Positions 54,260-64,000 of a DNA stretch of 64,000 bases are shown in pieces. Position numbers and translations under genes: made by a program. A model generated the notes under the pieces. That model was given only the letters and a program-made list of their open reading frames with translations. It searched no databases and had not been told where the DNA came from. The stretch covers positions 124,001 through 188,000 of the forward strand of contig NZ_FOZM01000002.1 in assembly GCF_900114675.1 (NCBI RefSeq), read 5' to 3'. The stretch comes from Yoonia litorea (GTDB lineage Bacteria > Pseudomonadota > Alphaproteobacteria > Rhodobacterales > Rhodobacteraceae). Position 1 is the first letter of the stretch, and the number at the start of each line of letters is the position of its first letter.

Positions 54260-55101
54260 ACGTCCTCGTCTTTGGTGCAAATGGCCAGTTAGGAAGGGCC
54301 CTACAGTCAAAAGATGGCGTCACAGCTCTGAACCGACAGCAGGCCGATCTTTTGAATCCTGAGCTATGCAAACGGATTATCGAAAAGACGACCGCTGATG
54401 CGATTATCAACGCCGCCGCCTATACGGGCGTTGACGCCGCCGAGACAGATCGTGACACCGCGTACGCGATTAACGCCATCGCCCCCGCCGCCATAGCAAC
54501 CGCTGCGGCAGCGCGTGATATTCCATTTCTGACAGTCTCCACTGACTACGTCTTCTGTGGAGATGGAGATACGCCATGGAAACCCGATGCTCCAACTGCG
54601 CCTATCAACATCTACGGCGCCTCAAAGGCCGCAGGTGAGAAGGCCGTCCGAGCAATGGGGGGGCGCCATGTGATTTTGCGCACCTCGTGGGTTTTTTCTT
54701 CGCACGGAAATAACTTCGTCAAGACAATGCTGCAATTGAGCGAGACGCGAGACACTCTCTCAATCGTAGGGGATCAGATAGGCGGTCCAACTGCCGCCCA
54801 TGACATCGCCGACTGCCTTCTGTCGATGGCTGCACAGATGACTGAGGGGGCTACCGGCGGCACTTATCACTTCAGCGGCAAGCCTGATGTCAGTTGGGCC
54901 GACTTTGCTAATGAAGTTTTCAGACAAACCGGGCGTGAGATACAAGTGACACCTATTCCGACATCGGACTATCCGACACCAGCAGCAAGACCGCGAAATT
55001 CACGACTGGACTGCGGGTCTTTGTATGCCGACTTCGGGATTTCTCGACCAGACTGGCGTAAATCGCTCAGTCACGTTCTGACAGATTTGGGCGAAAGGTA
55101 G
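54256..55101 (+). CDS. rfbD: dTDP-4-dehydrorhamnose reductase RfbD
   Basis: NADPH-dependent reductase of 281 residues giving dTDP-L-rhamnose. [15 protein letters not shown] is the cofactor loop; [40 protein letters not shown] (catalytic Tyr and Lys) and [15 protein letters not shown] are conserved. The upstream overlap with rfbB is four bases and rfbA follows after four. Confidence 0.96.
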   Translation: MNVLVFGANGQLGRALQSKDGVTALNRQQADLLNPELCKRIIEKTTADAIINAAAYTGVDAAETDRDTAYAINAIAPAAIATAAAARDIPFLTVSTDYVFCGDGDTPWKPDAPTAPINIYGASKAAGEKAVRAMGGRHVILRTSWVFSSHGNNFVKTMLQLSETRDTLSIVGDQIGGPTAAHDIADCLLSMAAQMTEGATGGTYHFSGKPDVSWADFANEVFRQTGREIQVTPIPTSDYPTPAARPRNSRLDCGSLYADFGISRPDWRKSLSHVLTDLGER

Positions 55102-55105
55102 CACA

Positions 55106-56008
55106 ATGAAACGCAAAGGAATCATTCTTGCCGGCGGATCAGGCACGCGCCTTTACCCGATCACGATGGGCATCTCAAAACAGCTCTTGCCCGTCTATGA
55201 CAAGCCCATGATCTATTACCCGCTTTCCGTGCTCATGTTGTCGGGGGTCCAGGACATTGCGATCATCACGACACCACAAGATCAGGCACAATTCCAAAAT
55301 CTTTTGGGTGACGGGTCGCAATGGGGGCTTTCACTTTCGTATATCACACAGCCTAGCCCTGACGGGTTGGCACAGGCTTATATTTTAGCGGAGCAATTCC
55401 TGAGTGGCGCACCGAGTGCAATGGTTCTCGGTGACAATATCTTCTTTGGCCATGGCTTGCCGGAAGAGCTAATAGCTGCGGATACGGCGAAAACAGCAGC
55501 GACTGTCTTTGGATACCGTGTGAGCGACCCCCATCGATATGGCATCCTCGGTTTTGACGAAAACGGGCGCGTCCGCTCGATTAAGGAAAAGCCAGCCCAG
55601 CCCGCGTCAAATTACGCCGTGACCGGTCTCTATTTTCTTGATGGAACAGCGTCAGAGCGCGCCAAGCAGATCGAACCCTCAGAACGCGGCGAATTGGAGA
55701 TCACCAATCTGCTGGAAAGTTATCTGAAGGAAGGCGCTCTTGGTGTGCAAACCATGGGCCGTGGCTTTGCTTGGCTTGATACCGGCACACATGCCAGCTT
55801 GCTCGATGCGTCGAATTTCGTCCGAACACTCACGGAAAGGCAAGGCCAGCAGGTTGGCAGTCCCGATGAGATTGCATTTGCGAAAGGCTGGATCAGTCAG
55901 GCGGACCTACACCAACGGGCTGCACTTTTCGCAAAAAGTGCTTATGGCGCATATCTCGAAAAGCTGGCTGATGACGGTGCAGGCGGCGATACAGCCCGCA
56001 CATCCTGA
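55106..56008 (+). CDS. rfbA: glucose-1-phosphate thymidylyltransferase RfbA
   Basis: Nucleotidyltransferase of 300 residues that makes dTDP-glucose, the first step. The opening KGIILAGGSGTRLYPITMGI is the nucleotide-binding motif, followed by KQLLPVYDKPMIYYPLSVLM, LGDNIFFGHG (catalytic Asp), EKPAQPASNYAVTGLYF and WLDTGTHASLLDAS. It ends the rfbCBDA operon, followed by a terminator. Confidence 0.97.
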   Translation: MKRKGIILAGGSGTRLYPITMGISKQLLPVYDKPMIYYPLSVLMLSGVQDIAIITTPQDQAQFQNLLGDGSQWGLSLSYITQPSPDGLAQAYILAEQFLSGAPSAMVLGDNIFFGHGLPEELIAADTAKTAATVFGYRVSDPHRYGILGFDENGRVRSIKEKPAQPASNYAVTGLYFLDGTASERAKQIEPSERGELEITNLLESYLKEGALGVQTMGRGFAWLDTGTHASLLDASNFVRTLTERQGQQVGSPDEIAFAKGWISQADLHQRAALFAKSAYGAYLEKLADDGAGGDTARTS

Positions 56009-56029
56009 TCCGCCGCTACAATACAGACA

Positions 56030-56057
56030 AAAAGGGCGTGCCAAAGCACGCCCTTTC
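56030..56057 (+). terminator. intrinsic terminator after rfbA, shared with icd
   Basis: AAAGGGCGTG and CACGCCCTTT pair around a six-base loop (CCAAAG). The tail CTCGTT is only moderately T-rich on the plus strand, but the A-rich left arm would give a U tract for the convergent icd gene. Confidence 0.85.
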
Positions 56058-56071
56058 TCGTTCCGTGATCC

Positions 56072-58297
<2,226 letters not shown>

Positions 58298-58490
58298 TGG
58301 AATGTCCTCGTTCTGCGGGCGTCATTGTTCAGATGAACGAAAGACACCTGCGGGTGAAGCACAGGAATCGCACATCTGATTTCCCGCTCCGCATACAATG
58401 GCATACAATCAAAAGCAAGCCTGAGTGGCTGCGCAATTCGCCACAGGCGTGCCCTGTCGCGCTCAAGATGCGGCACTTGCTGTCCTCGCG

Positions 58491-60602
58491 TCAGGCCGCC
58501 GATGGTGCCGCCGTCTGCTGACCCATGAATTTGATGTTGAAGATCAGCAAACCGATGACAGCAAGAGCACCAATGATGTTGACCAGCATCAATCCCGGCC
58601 AAAGGGCCGCAGCCCCGGCGACGCCCACGATAATCCGCATGACAACCCCGAACGGTTTTTCCATGCAGCCCTGCAACGCGGCGGACAGACCGTAGACACC
58701 AACAACACCGAAAGCGAAGATCGTGATCATCTCTGACCAGTTGCCTGACAGGAACGGAGTGTAGGCAAAAAGCACCGGCACAATGTAGAGACCCTTTGCC
58801 AGCTTCCAGCTTGCGACACCGGTCGCCATTGCAGGCGCTTTTGCAATTGCTGCGGCAGTGAATGCTGCCAACGCGACGGGTGGTGTCACATTACTGTCTT
58901 GCGACAACCAGAAGATGATCATGTGCGCCGATAACAGCGCCGACATGGCGACCTCTGGCGGGACTGTCAAATCACGCAAGGGTGCCGCAATCTCCAGCGG
59001 CAAAGACTGGATGAGTGCCGCGGCCTCTGGGCGGGTGACTTCGCCTGCAAGCAACGCCGCCTGTTCAGGAACACCAAACAGCAGCACCGCCTTGGCAGGT
59101 TCAGACAAAGCACCAGCAGCAAGCTGTGAGATCACGAACTGGTCCGAGATCATTCCGGCCAGCGCGGGAGCAGAGAGTGTTGCAAGCACGATGTAGGCTG
59201 CGGTCACAGGCAAACCCATACCAAGAACGAGGCTGGCCAGCGCAATCAGGATCACGGCAATCAGGATGTTCCCACCTGCCCAATCTGCGATCATCAGGCT
59301 GAATGTGTTACCCACACCAGCGGTGGCGATCACATTGACCACAAGGCCGACAGAACACAGCAAGACGGCCGTCAACACCATCCCTTTGGTGCCCATCACA
59401 AAGGCCTCAAAAACTGCGCGCGGCCCCATGGGGTTCTTGGTCAGCCAACTGGAAACGATCACCGCACCAATACCAAAGATGGCGGCGTAGGTCGGGGTGT
59501 AGCCGGACACCAGCAAGCCGATCAGCAACCCGATTGGGATCACGAAACTCGCACCACCTTCGCGAAAAGCAGATCCAAGTGTCTGACCTTCATCAGGCAG
59601 CGGCGGCAGATTGTTCCGCTTTGCTTCGATGCGGACAAAGAAGGCGACGGACAGGAAATAGAGCAGGGCAGGCAGGGCAGCCACAGCCACAATATGTTCG
59701 TAGGGAATCTGCGTGAAGCTGGCCATGACGAAGGCACCAGCGCCCATGATCGGCGGCATCAGCTGACCGCCAGTTGAAGCAGCCGCCTCAACACCACCTG
59801 CGAACTTGGGCTGAAACCCGGCACGTTTCATCAAAGGGATCGTGATCACGCCAGTCGATGCTGTGTTTGCAACTGCCGAACCAGAGATCGTCCCGGTCAG
59901 ACCGGAGGCAATCACCGCCACAATGCCCGGACCGCCGACAAGTTTACCTGCGACAGCACGTGCTAGGTTGATAACAAACTCACCCGCGCCTGAGCGCAGC
60001 AGGAAGGCGCCGAAGATAATGAAAAGAAAGACGTAGGTCGATGAGATCCGCGCGATTGTGCCAAACATCGCATCGTCGCCATAGATCGAGCGGAACGCCA
60101 CTGTCTCAAGGCTGAGACCGGGGAAGGCGAAAACACCGCCGATGAACTGCCCCCAGAAAGCCACGTAGCTAAGCGCTAGAATGATAAGGATGGGGATGAT
60201 CAATCCGGCGACGCGACGGGTGAGTTCAATTGCACCCAGAATACAGATGACCGCAGCGACCCAGTCCGCTGTCGAAAACTTCACGCCCCGATCGTAAATC
60301 GCGTTCTCCGCGAAGGCGAGCCAGATCGCTGATGCGGCGACAAGGACGCCAAGGACAGCATCAAGGCCAACCGGAGCTTTTCCCCCACTGGCTGTCCGCC
60401 ACATCGGGTAGAGAAGTGCCGCAAGAGCGGCGAAACCGGCAAAGTGGAACGCATTGCGCTGAAGCTCGGACAAGAGGCCGGGATCAAAAGCAACGTACAG
60501 ATGCCCAACCGCGATCAGAAAACACGCTATCGAAAGCGCGATGTTACCGATCCCATCGAAACTGCGCAGTGCTGCAGATTGCTGTTCTTCTTGCTCTGCC
60601 AT
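58491..60602 (-). CDS. TRAP transporter fused permease (DctQM, TAXI type)
   Basis: Inner-membrane secondary transporter of 703 residues with the small 4-helix DctQ-type and large 12-helix DctM-type parts fused, as usual for TAXI systems. About 16-17 hydrophobic segments are seen. Signature stretches are GIVAVIASGLTGTISGSAVA, TGVITIPLMKRAGFQPKFAG and VEAAASTGGQLMPPIMGAGA, which form the Na+ and substrate path. It follows the binding-protein gene after a 68-base gap containing a perfect hairpin. It takes up a carboxylate-type solute using a sodium gradient; substrate unknown. Confidence 0.93.
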   Translation of the reverse strand: MAEQEEQQSAALRSFDGIGNIALSIACFLIAVGHLYVAFDPGLLSELQRNAFHFAGFAALAALLYPMWRTASGGKAPVGLDAVLGVLVAASAIWLAFAENAIYDRGVKFSTADWVAAVICILGAIELTRRVAGLIIPILIILALSYVAFWGQFIGGVFAFPGLSLETVAFRSIYGDDAMFGTIARISSTYVFLFIIFGAFLLRSGAGEFVINLARAVAGKLVGGPGIVAVIASGLTGTISGSAVANTASTGVITIPLMKRAGFQPKFAGGVEAAASTGGQLMPPIMGAGAFVMASFTQIPYEHIVAVAALPALLYFLSVAFFVRIEAKRNNLPPLPDEGQTLGSAFREGGASFVIPIGLLIGLLVSGYTPTYAAIFGIGAVIVSSWLTKNPMGPRAVFEAFVMGTKGMVLTAVLLCSVGLVVNVIATAGVGNTFSLMIADWAGGNILIAVILIALASLVLGMGLPVTAAYIVLATLSAPALAGMISDQFVISQLAAGALSEPAKAVLLFGVPEQAALLAGEVTRPEAAALIQSLPLEIAAPLRDLTVPPEVAMSALLSAHMIIFWLSQDSNVTPPVALAAFTAAAIAKAPAMATGVASWKLAKGLYIVPVLFAYTPFLSGNWSEMITIFAFGVVGVYGLSAALQGCMEKPFGVVMRIIVGVAGAAALWPGLMLVNIIGALAVIGLLIFNIKFMGQQTAAPSAA

Positions 60603-60628
60603 TTAAGGTTCCCTCCCCTGAAACCAAA

Positions 60629-60654
60629 CCGGCCCGCACCTAGGTGCGGGCCGG
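60629..60654 (-). other. perfect 26-base palindrome between TRAP binding-protein and permease genes
   Basis: The sequence is an exact self-complement, with arms CCGGCCCGCACCT and AGGTGCGGGCCGG. In RNA it would form an 11-base-pair GC-rich stem with a CUAG loop, followed by UUUGGUUU. It lies 16 bases after the binding-protein stop and 26 bases before the permease start. This is the usual place for a stem that stabilises or partly terminates the message so more binding protein than permease is made. Confidence 0.85.
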
Positions 60655-60670
60655 ACAGTATTCTGTCGCC

Positions 60671-61678
60671 TTACTGCGCGATCAGACGCTCAGGAATGTC
60701 GAGACCGACTTCCTGATAGTAGCGTGCCGCACCAGGGTGCAGTGGCAGAGGCAAACCTGCAATCGCGCTCTCGATCGCCATCGCCTTGGTTGCCGGATGG
60801 ATTGCCTGCAGGAACGGTAGGTTCTCGTAGATGGTCTTGGTCAGCAGGTAGACATGCTCTTCCGGCAGGTCAGCGCTTGTGGCAAGAAAGTTCGGCTGTG
60901 CGATTGTCTGCACGTCCGCATCCTGTCCGGGGTATGTGCCAGCCGGAATGGTGTAAGGTGTCCAAAGACCGCGGCCACCGTCAGCGATTTCCATTTGCTC
61001 TTCTGTGAAGCTGAGCAAGGTCACGCTGTCACCGGCAGAGGCCATCAGCTGGCTGACTGCGCCCACTGGCACACCGGCCGGTGTCCCGATCCCTTTGACC
61101 TGACCGTTTTGCAATGCCTCGGCCGACGGACCATAACCACCGAACACCAGTTCATAGTCGGCATCGAGATCAATACCAAATCCGCTGAGGATCGTGCGGT
61201 TTGACCCGATCGTGCCAGAGTTCTGGCGGCCCATCGCCATCGCCTCACCCTTGAGGTCGGCCAGCACGCCGACGGTTCCGTCGCCTGCTACGTCGGAAGA
61301 GACAAGGAAGTGCTCAACGTTCTGCCACAGCATCGTCACAGAACGGAGGTTCTCCTGCGGGCCAGACTCTTCGAGCGGGCCGGTGCCTGTCGCAGCGTAG
61401 TAGCCGAACAGGCCCTGCATGATACCGAACTGTGCTTCGCCTTCGCGGATCAAACGGACGTTTTCACCCGAACCTGCGGAGCTGATCGCCGACATGCCGA
61501 TACCATCCCGCGGCTCCAGCTTGACCTTTGCCAGCGTCGCGAGCGCCACGCCAACTGGATAATAGGTTCCGCCAGTTGATGCGGTCGCGAGGATGTAGTT
61601 TGCGTCGTCCTGTGCATAAGCACCTACGCCTGTCACCGAAAGCGTCGCAGCGACAAGGGCTGTCTTCAATGTTTTCAT
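60671..61678 (-). CDS. TAXI family TRAP transporter solute-binding protein
   Basis: Periplasmic receptor of 335 residues. The ATG at 61678 follows GGGAGGAAACC and gives a signal peptide cleaved near AYAQ (MKTLKTALVAATLSVTGVGA). TASTGGTYYPVGVALATLAK, ISSAGSGENVRLIREGEAQF, GIMQGLFGYYA and AMGRQNSGTIGSNRTILSGF are the NMT1/TAXI ligand-site segments. It leads the TRAP operon with the permease gene downstream. Its upstream region carries two perfect palindromes beside the regulator gene. The ligand is unknown; TAXI proteins bind glutamate, other carboxylates or related anions. Confidence 0.93.
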   Translation of the reverse strand: MKTLKTALVAATLSVTGVGAYAQDDANYILATASTGGTYYPVGVALATLAKVKLEPRDGIGMSAISSAGSGENVRLIREGEAQFGIMQGLFGYYAATGTGPLEESGPQENLRSVTMLWQNVEHFLVSSDVAGDGTVGVLADLKGEAMAMGRQNSGTIGSNRTILSGFGIDLDADYELVFGGYGPSAEALQNGQVKGIGTPAGVPVGAVSQLMASAGDSVTLLSFTEEQMEIADGGRGLWTPYTIPAGTYPGQDADVQTIAQPNFLATSADLPEEHVYLLTKTIYENLPFLQAIHPATKAMAIESAIAGLPLPLHPGAARYYQEVGLDIPERLIAQ

Positions 61679-61695
61679 GGTTTCCTCCCAGAATC

Positions 61696-61711
61696 TCCCC
61701 ACCGGTGGGGA
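61696..61711. promoter_or_regulatory. perfect 16-base palindrome in the TAXI leader
   Basis: TCCCCACCGGTGGGGA is exactly self-complementary and ends 18 bases before the ATG of the binding-protein gene, just ahead of its GGGAGGA ribosome site. It may be an operator or an RNA stem that controls translation. Confidence 0.55.
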
Positions 61712-61781
61712 ATATGAAAACTATAGTACGCATAGGCGTTTTGTCCCGATATGAAGCAATCCGCAGTGTCTGCGCTAACAT

Positions 61782-61801
61782 CTCTGCGGATATCCGCAGA
61801 G
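61782..61801. promoter_or_regulatory. perfect 20-base palindrome, likely binding site of the adjacent DctD-like regulator
   Basis: CTCTGCGGATATCCGCAGAG is exactly self-complementary, about 100 bases upstream of the TAXI start and three bases from the regulator stop. A third CTGCGGAT half-site occurs about 20-25 bases nearer the TAXI gene, within CGCAG-TGT-CTGCG (61762-61774). The spacing suits an upstream activator site. Confidence 0.65.
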
Positions 61802-61803
61802 GC

Positions 61804-63147
61804 TCAATTCAGGAAATCTGACTTTTCCAGACCGAGCTTGACGATCTTTTCGTTCAGCGTGCGACGCCCGATGCCAAGCGCTTCAGCCACAGCGTCCATA
61901 CGTCCCTCATGAGACCGGATCGCCTGCCCGATCAGCGTACGCTCGAAGCGCGCAACAGCGTCACGCAAAGTCGCCGGGACATCGTCGTGTGAGCTATCAT
62001 TTTGCAATGCCGCCGCAACTGAGCCGCCCCCGCGGCGTGCTGCCAGAACGCGTCGTTCCGCAACATGCCGTAATTCGCGGACATTGCCCGGCCAATCATG
62101 GGCCAGCAATGCTGCCGCATCGTCTGCACTCAGTTCAGGCGGTGCAATCTCGTAAGTTTCAGACAGTTGCGCCACAAAATGCTGGAACAGGAAAACGATA
62201 TCGTCTCCGCGTTCGGTCAGCGGCGGAAGATGCAGATGAAACGTGTTCAGACGGTATAGAAAATCAGACCTGAACCTGCCCTCCGCAACCCGGCATTCAA
62301 GGTCCTCGTTCGATGCCGCAATGACGCGCACATCGACCCTTACGTCCCGGTCGCTGCCGACAGGCTGAAACTCGCTCGTCTCAAGCACACGTAGTAGTTT
62401 GGCCTGCACTTCAATTGATATCGTACCCACTTCATCCAGAAAAAGTGTCCCACCGTCCGATTTACGAAACACACCCTGCTGGCCGTCTACCACTCCGAAA
62501 ACTTGTTCTTCCATGCGATCGGCGCTCAAGGTGGCACAGTTCAGCGCAACAAACGGGCGCTCGCTTCGCGGCCCAAGCCGATGCAGCGCACGCGCAACAA
62601 CCTCTTTCCCCGTTCCTGTTTGACCTGTGATCAGAACGGGCCCTTTCGCTACGGCCAGATCAATTGCGTCCTGCTTGAGTTGGGTCACAGCAGGACTGTT
62701 GCCCAACAAAACCCTATCCAGACCCGATAGCGCCACAAGCTGCGTCCGCATCTGCTGCGCGGACCGGCGCAAGCGGTGCTGTTCGGCCGCATGTCTGATG
62801 ATCGTCAAAAGCCGCCGCGGTTCGAAAGGTTTTTCAAGAAATGAATACGCACCCTTCTGGATCGCATCGACAGCCATCGGAATATCCGCATGGGCCGAGA
62901 TCAGAACAAGTGGTGGATCCTCATTGCCTTGCAGCCGGTCCAAAAGATCCATGCCTGACATCGCTGGCATACGCACATCTGAAAGAATGACATCCGGGGA
63001 GAGCGCTGCGAGACGTTCCAAAGCTGCGGACGCGGCCTGAAATCTGGTCACTTGCCACCCGGCACGTTCAAGCAAGACACCAAGCGAGTCCCGCATCTCG
63101 CGGTCATCATCGATGACAAAAGCCGTAAATGCATCTGGCACAGTCAA
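61804..63147 (-). CDS. DctD-like NtrC-family response regulator lacking the GAFTGA motif
   Basis: A 447-residue regulator. The receiver domain (1-120) has the acidic DDDRE, phospho-Asp57 in VILSDVRMPAMSG, and KPFEP. The AAA+ domain has Walker A GQTGTGKE (175-182), Walker B GGTLFLDEVG (232-241) and DWPGNVREL. Where sigma-54 activators have GAFTGA, the sequence reads EEQVFGVVDGQQGVFRKS: the loop is missing and the interval is about eight residues short. The Fis-type helix-turn-helix is VAEALGIGRRTLNEKIVKLG. It is coupled to the sensor kinase by a four-base overlap and is next to the TAXI-TRAP operon it probably controls, likely with sigma-70 RNA polymerase. Confidence 0.9.
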   Translation of the reverse strand: MTVPDAFTAFVIDDDREMRDSLGVLLERAGWQVTRFQAASAALERLAALSPDVILSDVRMPAMSGMDLLDRLQGNEDPPLVLISAHADIPMAVDAIQKGAYSFLEKPFEPRRLLTIIRHAAEQHRLRRSAQQMRTQLVALSGLDRVLLGNSPAVTQLKQDAIDLAVAKGPVLITGQTGTGKEVVARALHRLGPRSERPFVALNCATLSADRMEEQVFGVVDGQQGVFRKSDGGTLFLDEVGTISIEVQAKLLRVLETSEFQPVGSDRDVRVDVRVIAASNEDLECRVAEGRFRSDFLYRLNTFHLHLPPLTERGDDIVFLFQHFVAQLSETYEIAPPELSADDAAALLAHDWPGNVRELRHVAERRVLAARRGGGSVAAALQNDSSHDDVPATLRDAVARFERTLIGQAIRSHEGRMDAVAEALGIGRRTLNEKIVKLGLEKSDFLN

Positions 63148-64000
63148 CCCACCCTTGGCAGTCTGACGCTAAAGATCGCGCCACCCCCGACACCTGTTCT
63201 TGCGTCAAGCGTTCCGCCCATTTCATTGATGATTTGCGCCGAGATCGCAAGACCAAGCCCCATTCCTTCGCCGGAAGGTTTCGTGCTGAAGAAAGGTTCC
63301 GACAGGTCTTCCATGCGCAAATCACCCAAGCCGCGGCCATTGTCGGCGACCTCGAGGATGATCTCGTCGGCATCCATCAATCGCAGCTCAATTCTACCTT
63401 CACTCTCGCCCTCAACAGCGTCGATCGCGTTACGCAAGAGGTTGACGATCACTTGTTCGAACCGCGTGGACAAACCTCGTGTTTTGAGCGGGTCAGAGGC
63501 CAGATCAACTGCCACACTCACATTCGCCGCCTCAGCGGTATGTTTGACAAGTGTTAAAGCGTTCTCGACTGCATCCTGCACCACGAACGACCCCATCTGC
63601 GCCGGATCGTTGCGCCCAAAAAGCCGGAGTTGATCGACAATCCGTTGCATGCGTTCAACCAGTCCTGTCAGTTGCGGCGCGAAGCTTCCGGGGACAGCAT
63701 CCCTGGCGATCTCCTCTGCCGTGAGATAGTTGCGCATCGCAGATATCGGTTGACCGAGTTCATGCGTAATGGAGGCGGATAGCTGTCCCAAGGCCGCCAA
63801 CCGGTTCTTGCGACTGAGTTCCGCTCGCGCTTTCTCCAGTTTGGCTTCTGCGATTTTGCGATCACTGATTTCCGTCTCAAGCCGCAGGCGGTCAGCGTCA
63901 GAAATAGCAAGTGCGCGGCGAAGTTGCGAAGCCCGCCAGAGGGCTGCCGCAATAATCAGTGACAGAGTGGCAGTCAGCGCAATCGCCACGAAAAGCAGGG
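63144..64000 (-). CDS. DctB-like sensor histidine kinase, 5' end cut off by the window
   Basis: The C-terminal 285 residues of a kinase whose start lies beyond 64,000. A membrane helix (LLFVAIALTATLSLIIAAAL) at the visible N-terminus leads into a linker coiled coil (residues 30-65). The phospho-acceptor is in ITHELGQPISAMRNYL, the N box is VNLLRNAIDAVEG, and the G boxes are VADNGRGLGDL and GEGMGLGLAIS. HELxQPxxAMRNY is characteristic of the C4-dicarboxylate sensor DctB. It should phosphorylate the adjacent response regulator; the missing periplasmic domain would define its ligand. Confidence 0.92.
   Translation of the reverse strand, partial: LLFVAIALTATLSLIIAAALWRASQLRRALAISDADRLRLETEISDRKIAEAKLEKARAELSRKNRLAALGQLSASITHELGQPISAMRNYLTAEEIARDAVPGSFAPQLTGLVERMQRIVDQLRLFGRNDPAQMGSFVVQDAVENALTLVKHTAEAANVSVAVDLASDPLKTRGLSTRFEQVIVNLLRNAIDAVEGESEGRIELRLMDADEIILEVADNGRGLGDLRMEDLSEPFFSTKPSGEGMGLGLAISAQIINEMGGTLDARTGVGGGAIFSVRLPRVG

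Noticed and set aside
36095..56071. Integrated mobile element at tRNA-Leu
   Set aside because: No integrase, transposase, phage gene or direct repeat of the tRNA 3' end was found; the locus ends at normal terminators.
61740..61775. Sigma-54 promoter before the TAXI gene
   Set aside because: The best match on the minus strand (GACAC...TTGC) has its GG/GC elements one base too far apart and lacks the GG; the neighbouring regulator also lacks GAFTGA.

Overview
This 64 kb window is chromosomal DNA from an alphaproteobacterium, most likely a marine member of the Rhodobacterales (Roseobacter group). The evidence is a set of genes typical of that group: a petP-petR regulator pair, an HDAC-like gene with xseB-ispA-dxs, a RibH2-type lumazine synthase under an FMN riboswitch, a NaChBac-type sodium channel, a TAXI-TRAP transporter and a monomeric isocitrate dehydrogenase. 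Base composition is moderately GC-rich and gene density is very high. No stretch over 300 bases lacks a gene, and no insertion sequence, integrase, CRISPR array or rRNA was seen.

Layout. 1-8.4 kb: a truncated methyltransferase, panB-panC, ribH with its FMN riboswitch, a short-chain dehydrogenase overlapping a P1-family peptidase, an FAD amine/amino-acid oxidase, a flavodoxin-reductase-like protein and a Rho-N-like small protein. 7.4-11 kb: a sugar-acid module with a Gfo/Idh/MocA dehydrogenase, an IlvD/Edd dehydratase and a divergent class II aldolase. 11-15 kb: a methyltransferase, an epimerase-like protein, a six-helix membrane protein, a voltage-gated sodium channel and an orphan ATP-grasp protein. 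15-20.3 kb: dxs, ispA, xseB, HDAC-like, petR and petP, all on the minus strand. 20.4-27 kb: ilvE, small hypotheticals, an EamA transporter, a PQQ-type sugar dehydrogenase, queG, a GST and mtgA. 27-34 kb: gltD, an exported hypothetical and gltB. 34-36.2 kb: uppP, an NDUFA9-like protein and tRNA-Leu(CAG).

36.2-56.0 kb is the accessory, most unusual part: a surface-glycan locus ending in a complete dTDP-L-rhamnose operon (rfbCBDA). It holds at least seven glycosyltransferase proteins. Four of them look like two-domain chimeras (GT2/92 + methyltransferase-like, GT32 + methyltransferase-like, GT8-like + GT2/92, GT25-like + GT61). Also present are two alpha/beta hydrolases and a three-gene operon ending in a sulfatase fused to RTX calcium-binding repeats. 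No Wzx/Wzy, ABC exporter or type I secretion gene lies in the window, so export must be encoded elsewhere.

56-64 kb returns to conserved functions: icd (monomeric), then a TAXI-TRAP transporter (fused permease and binding protein) controlled by a DctB/DctD-like two-component pair. The response regulator lacks the GAFTGA loop needed to contact sigma-54. The promoter region between it and the binding-protein gene carries two perfect palindromes. Genes are tightly packed. Sense-direction neighbours often overlap by 4 bases (ATGA), and four convergent pairs share one CTAG as both stop codons (a fifth uses TTAG).
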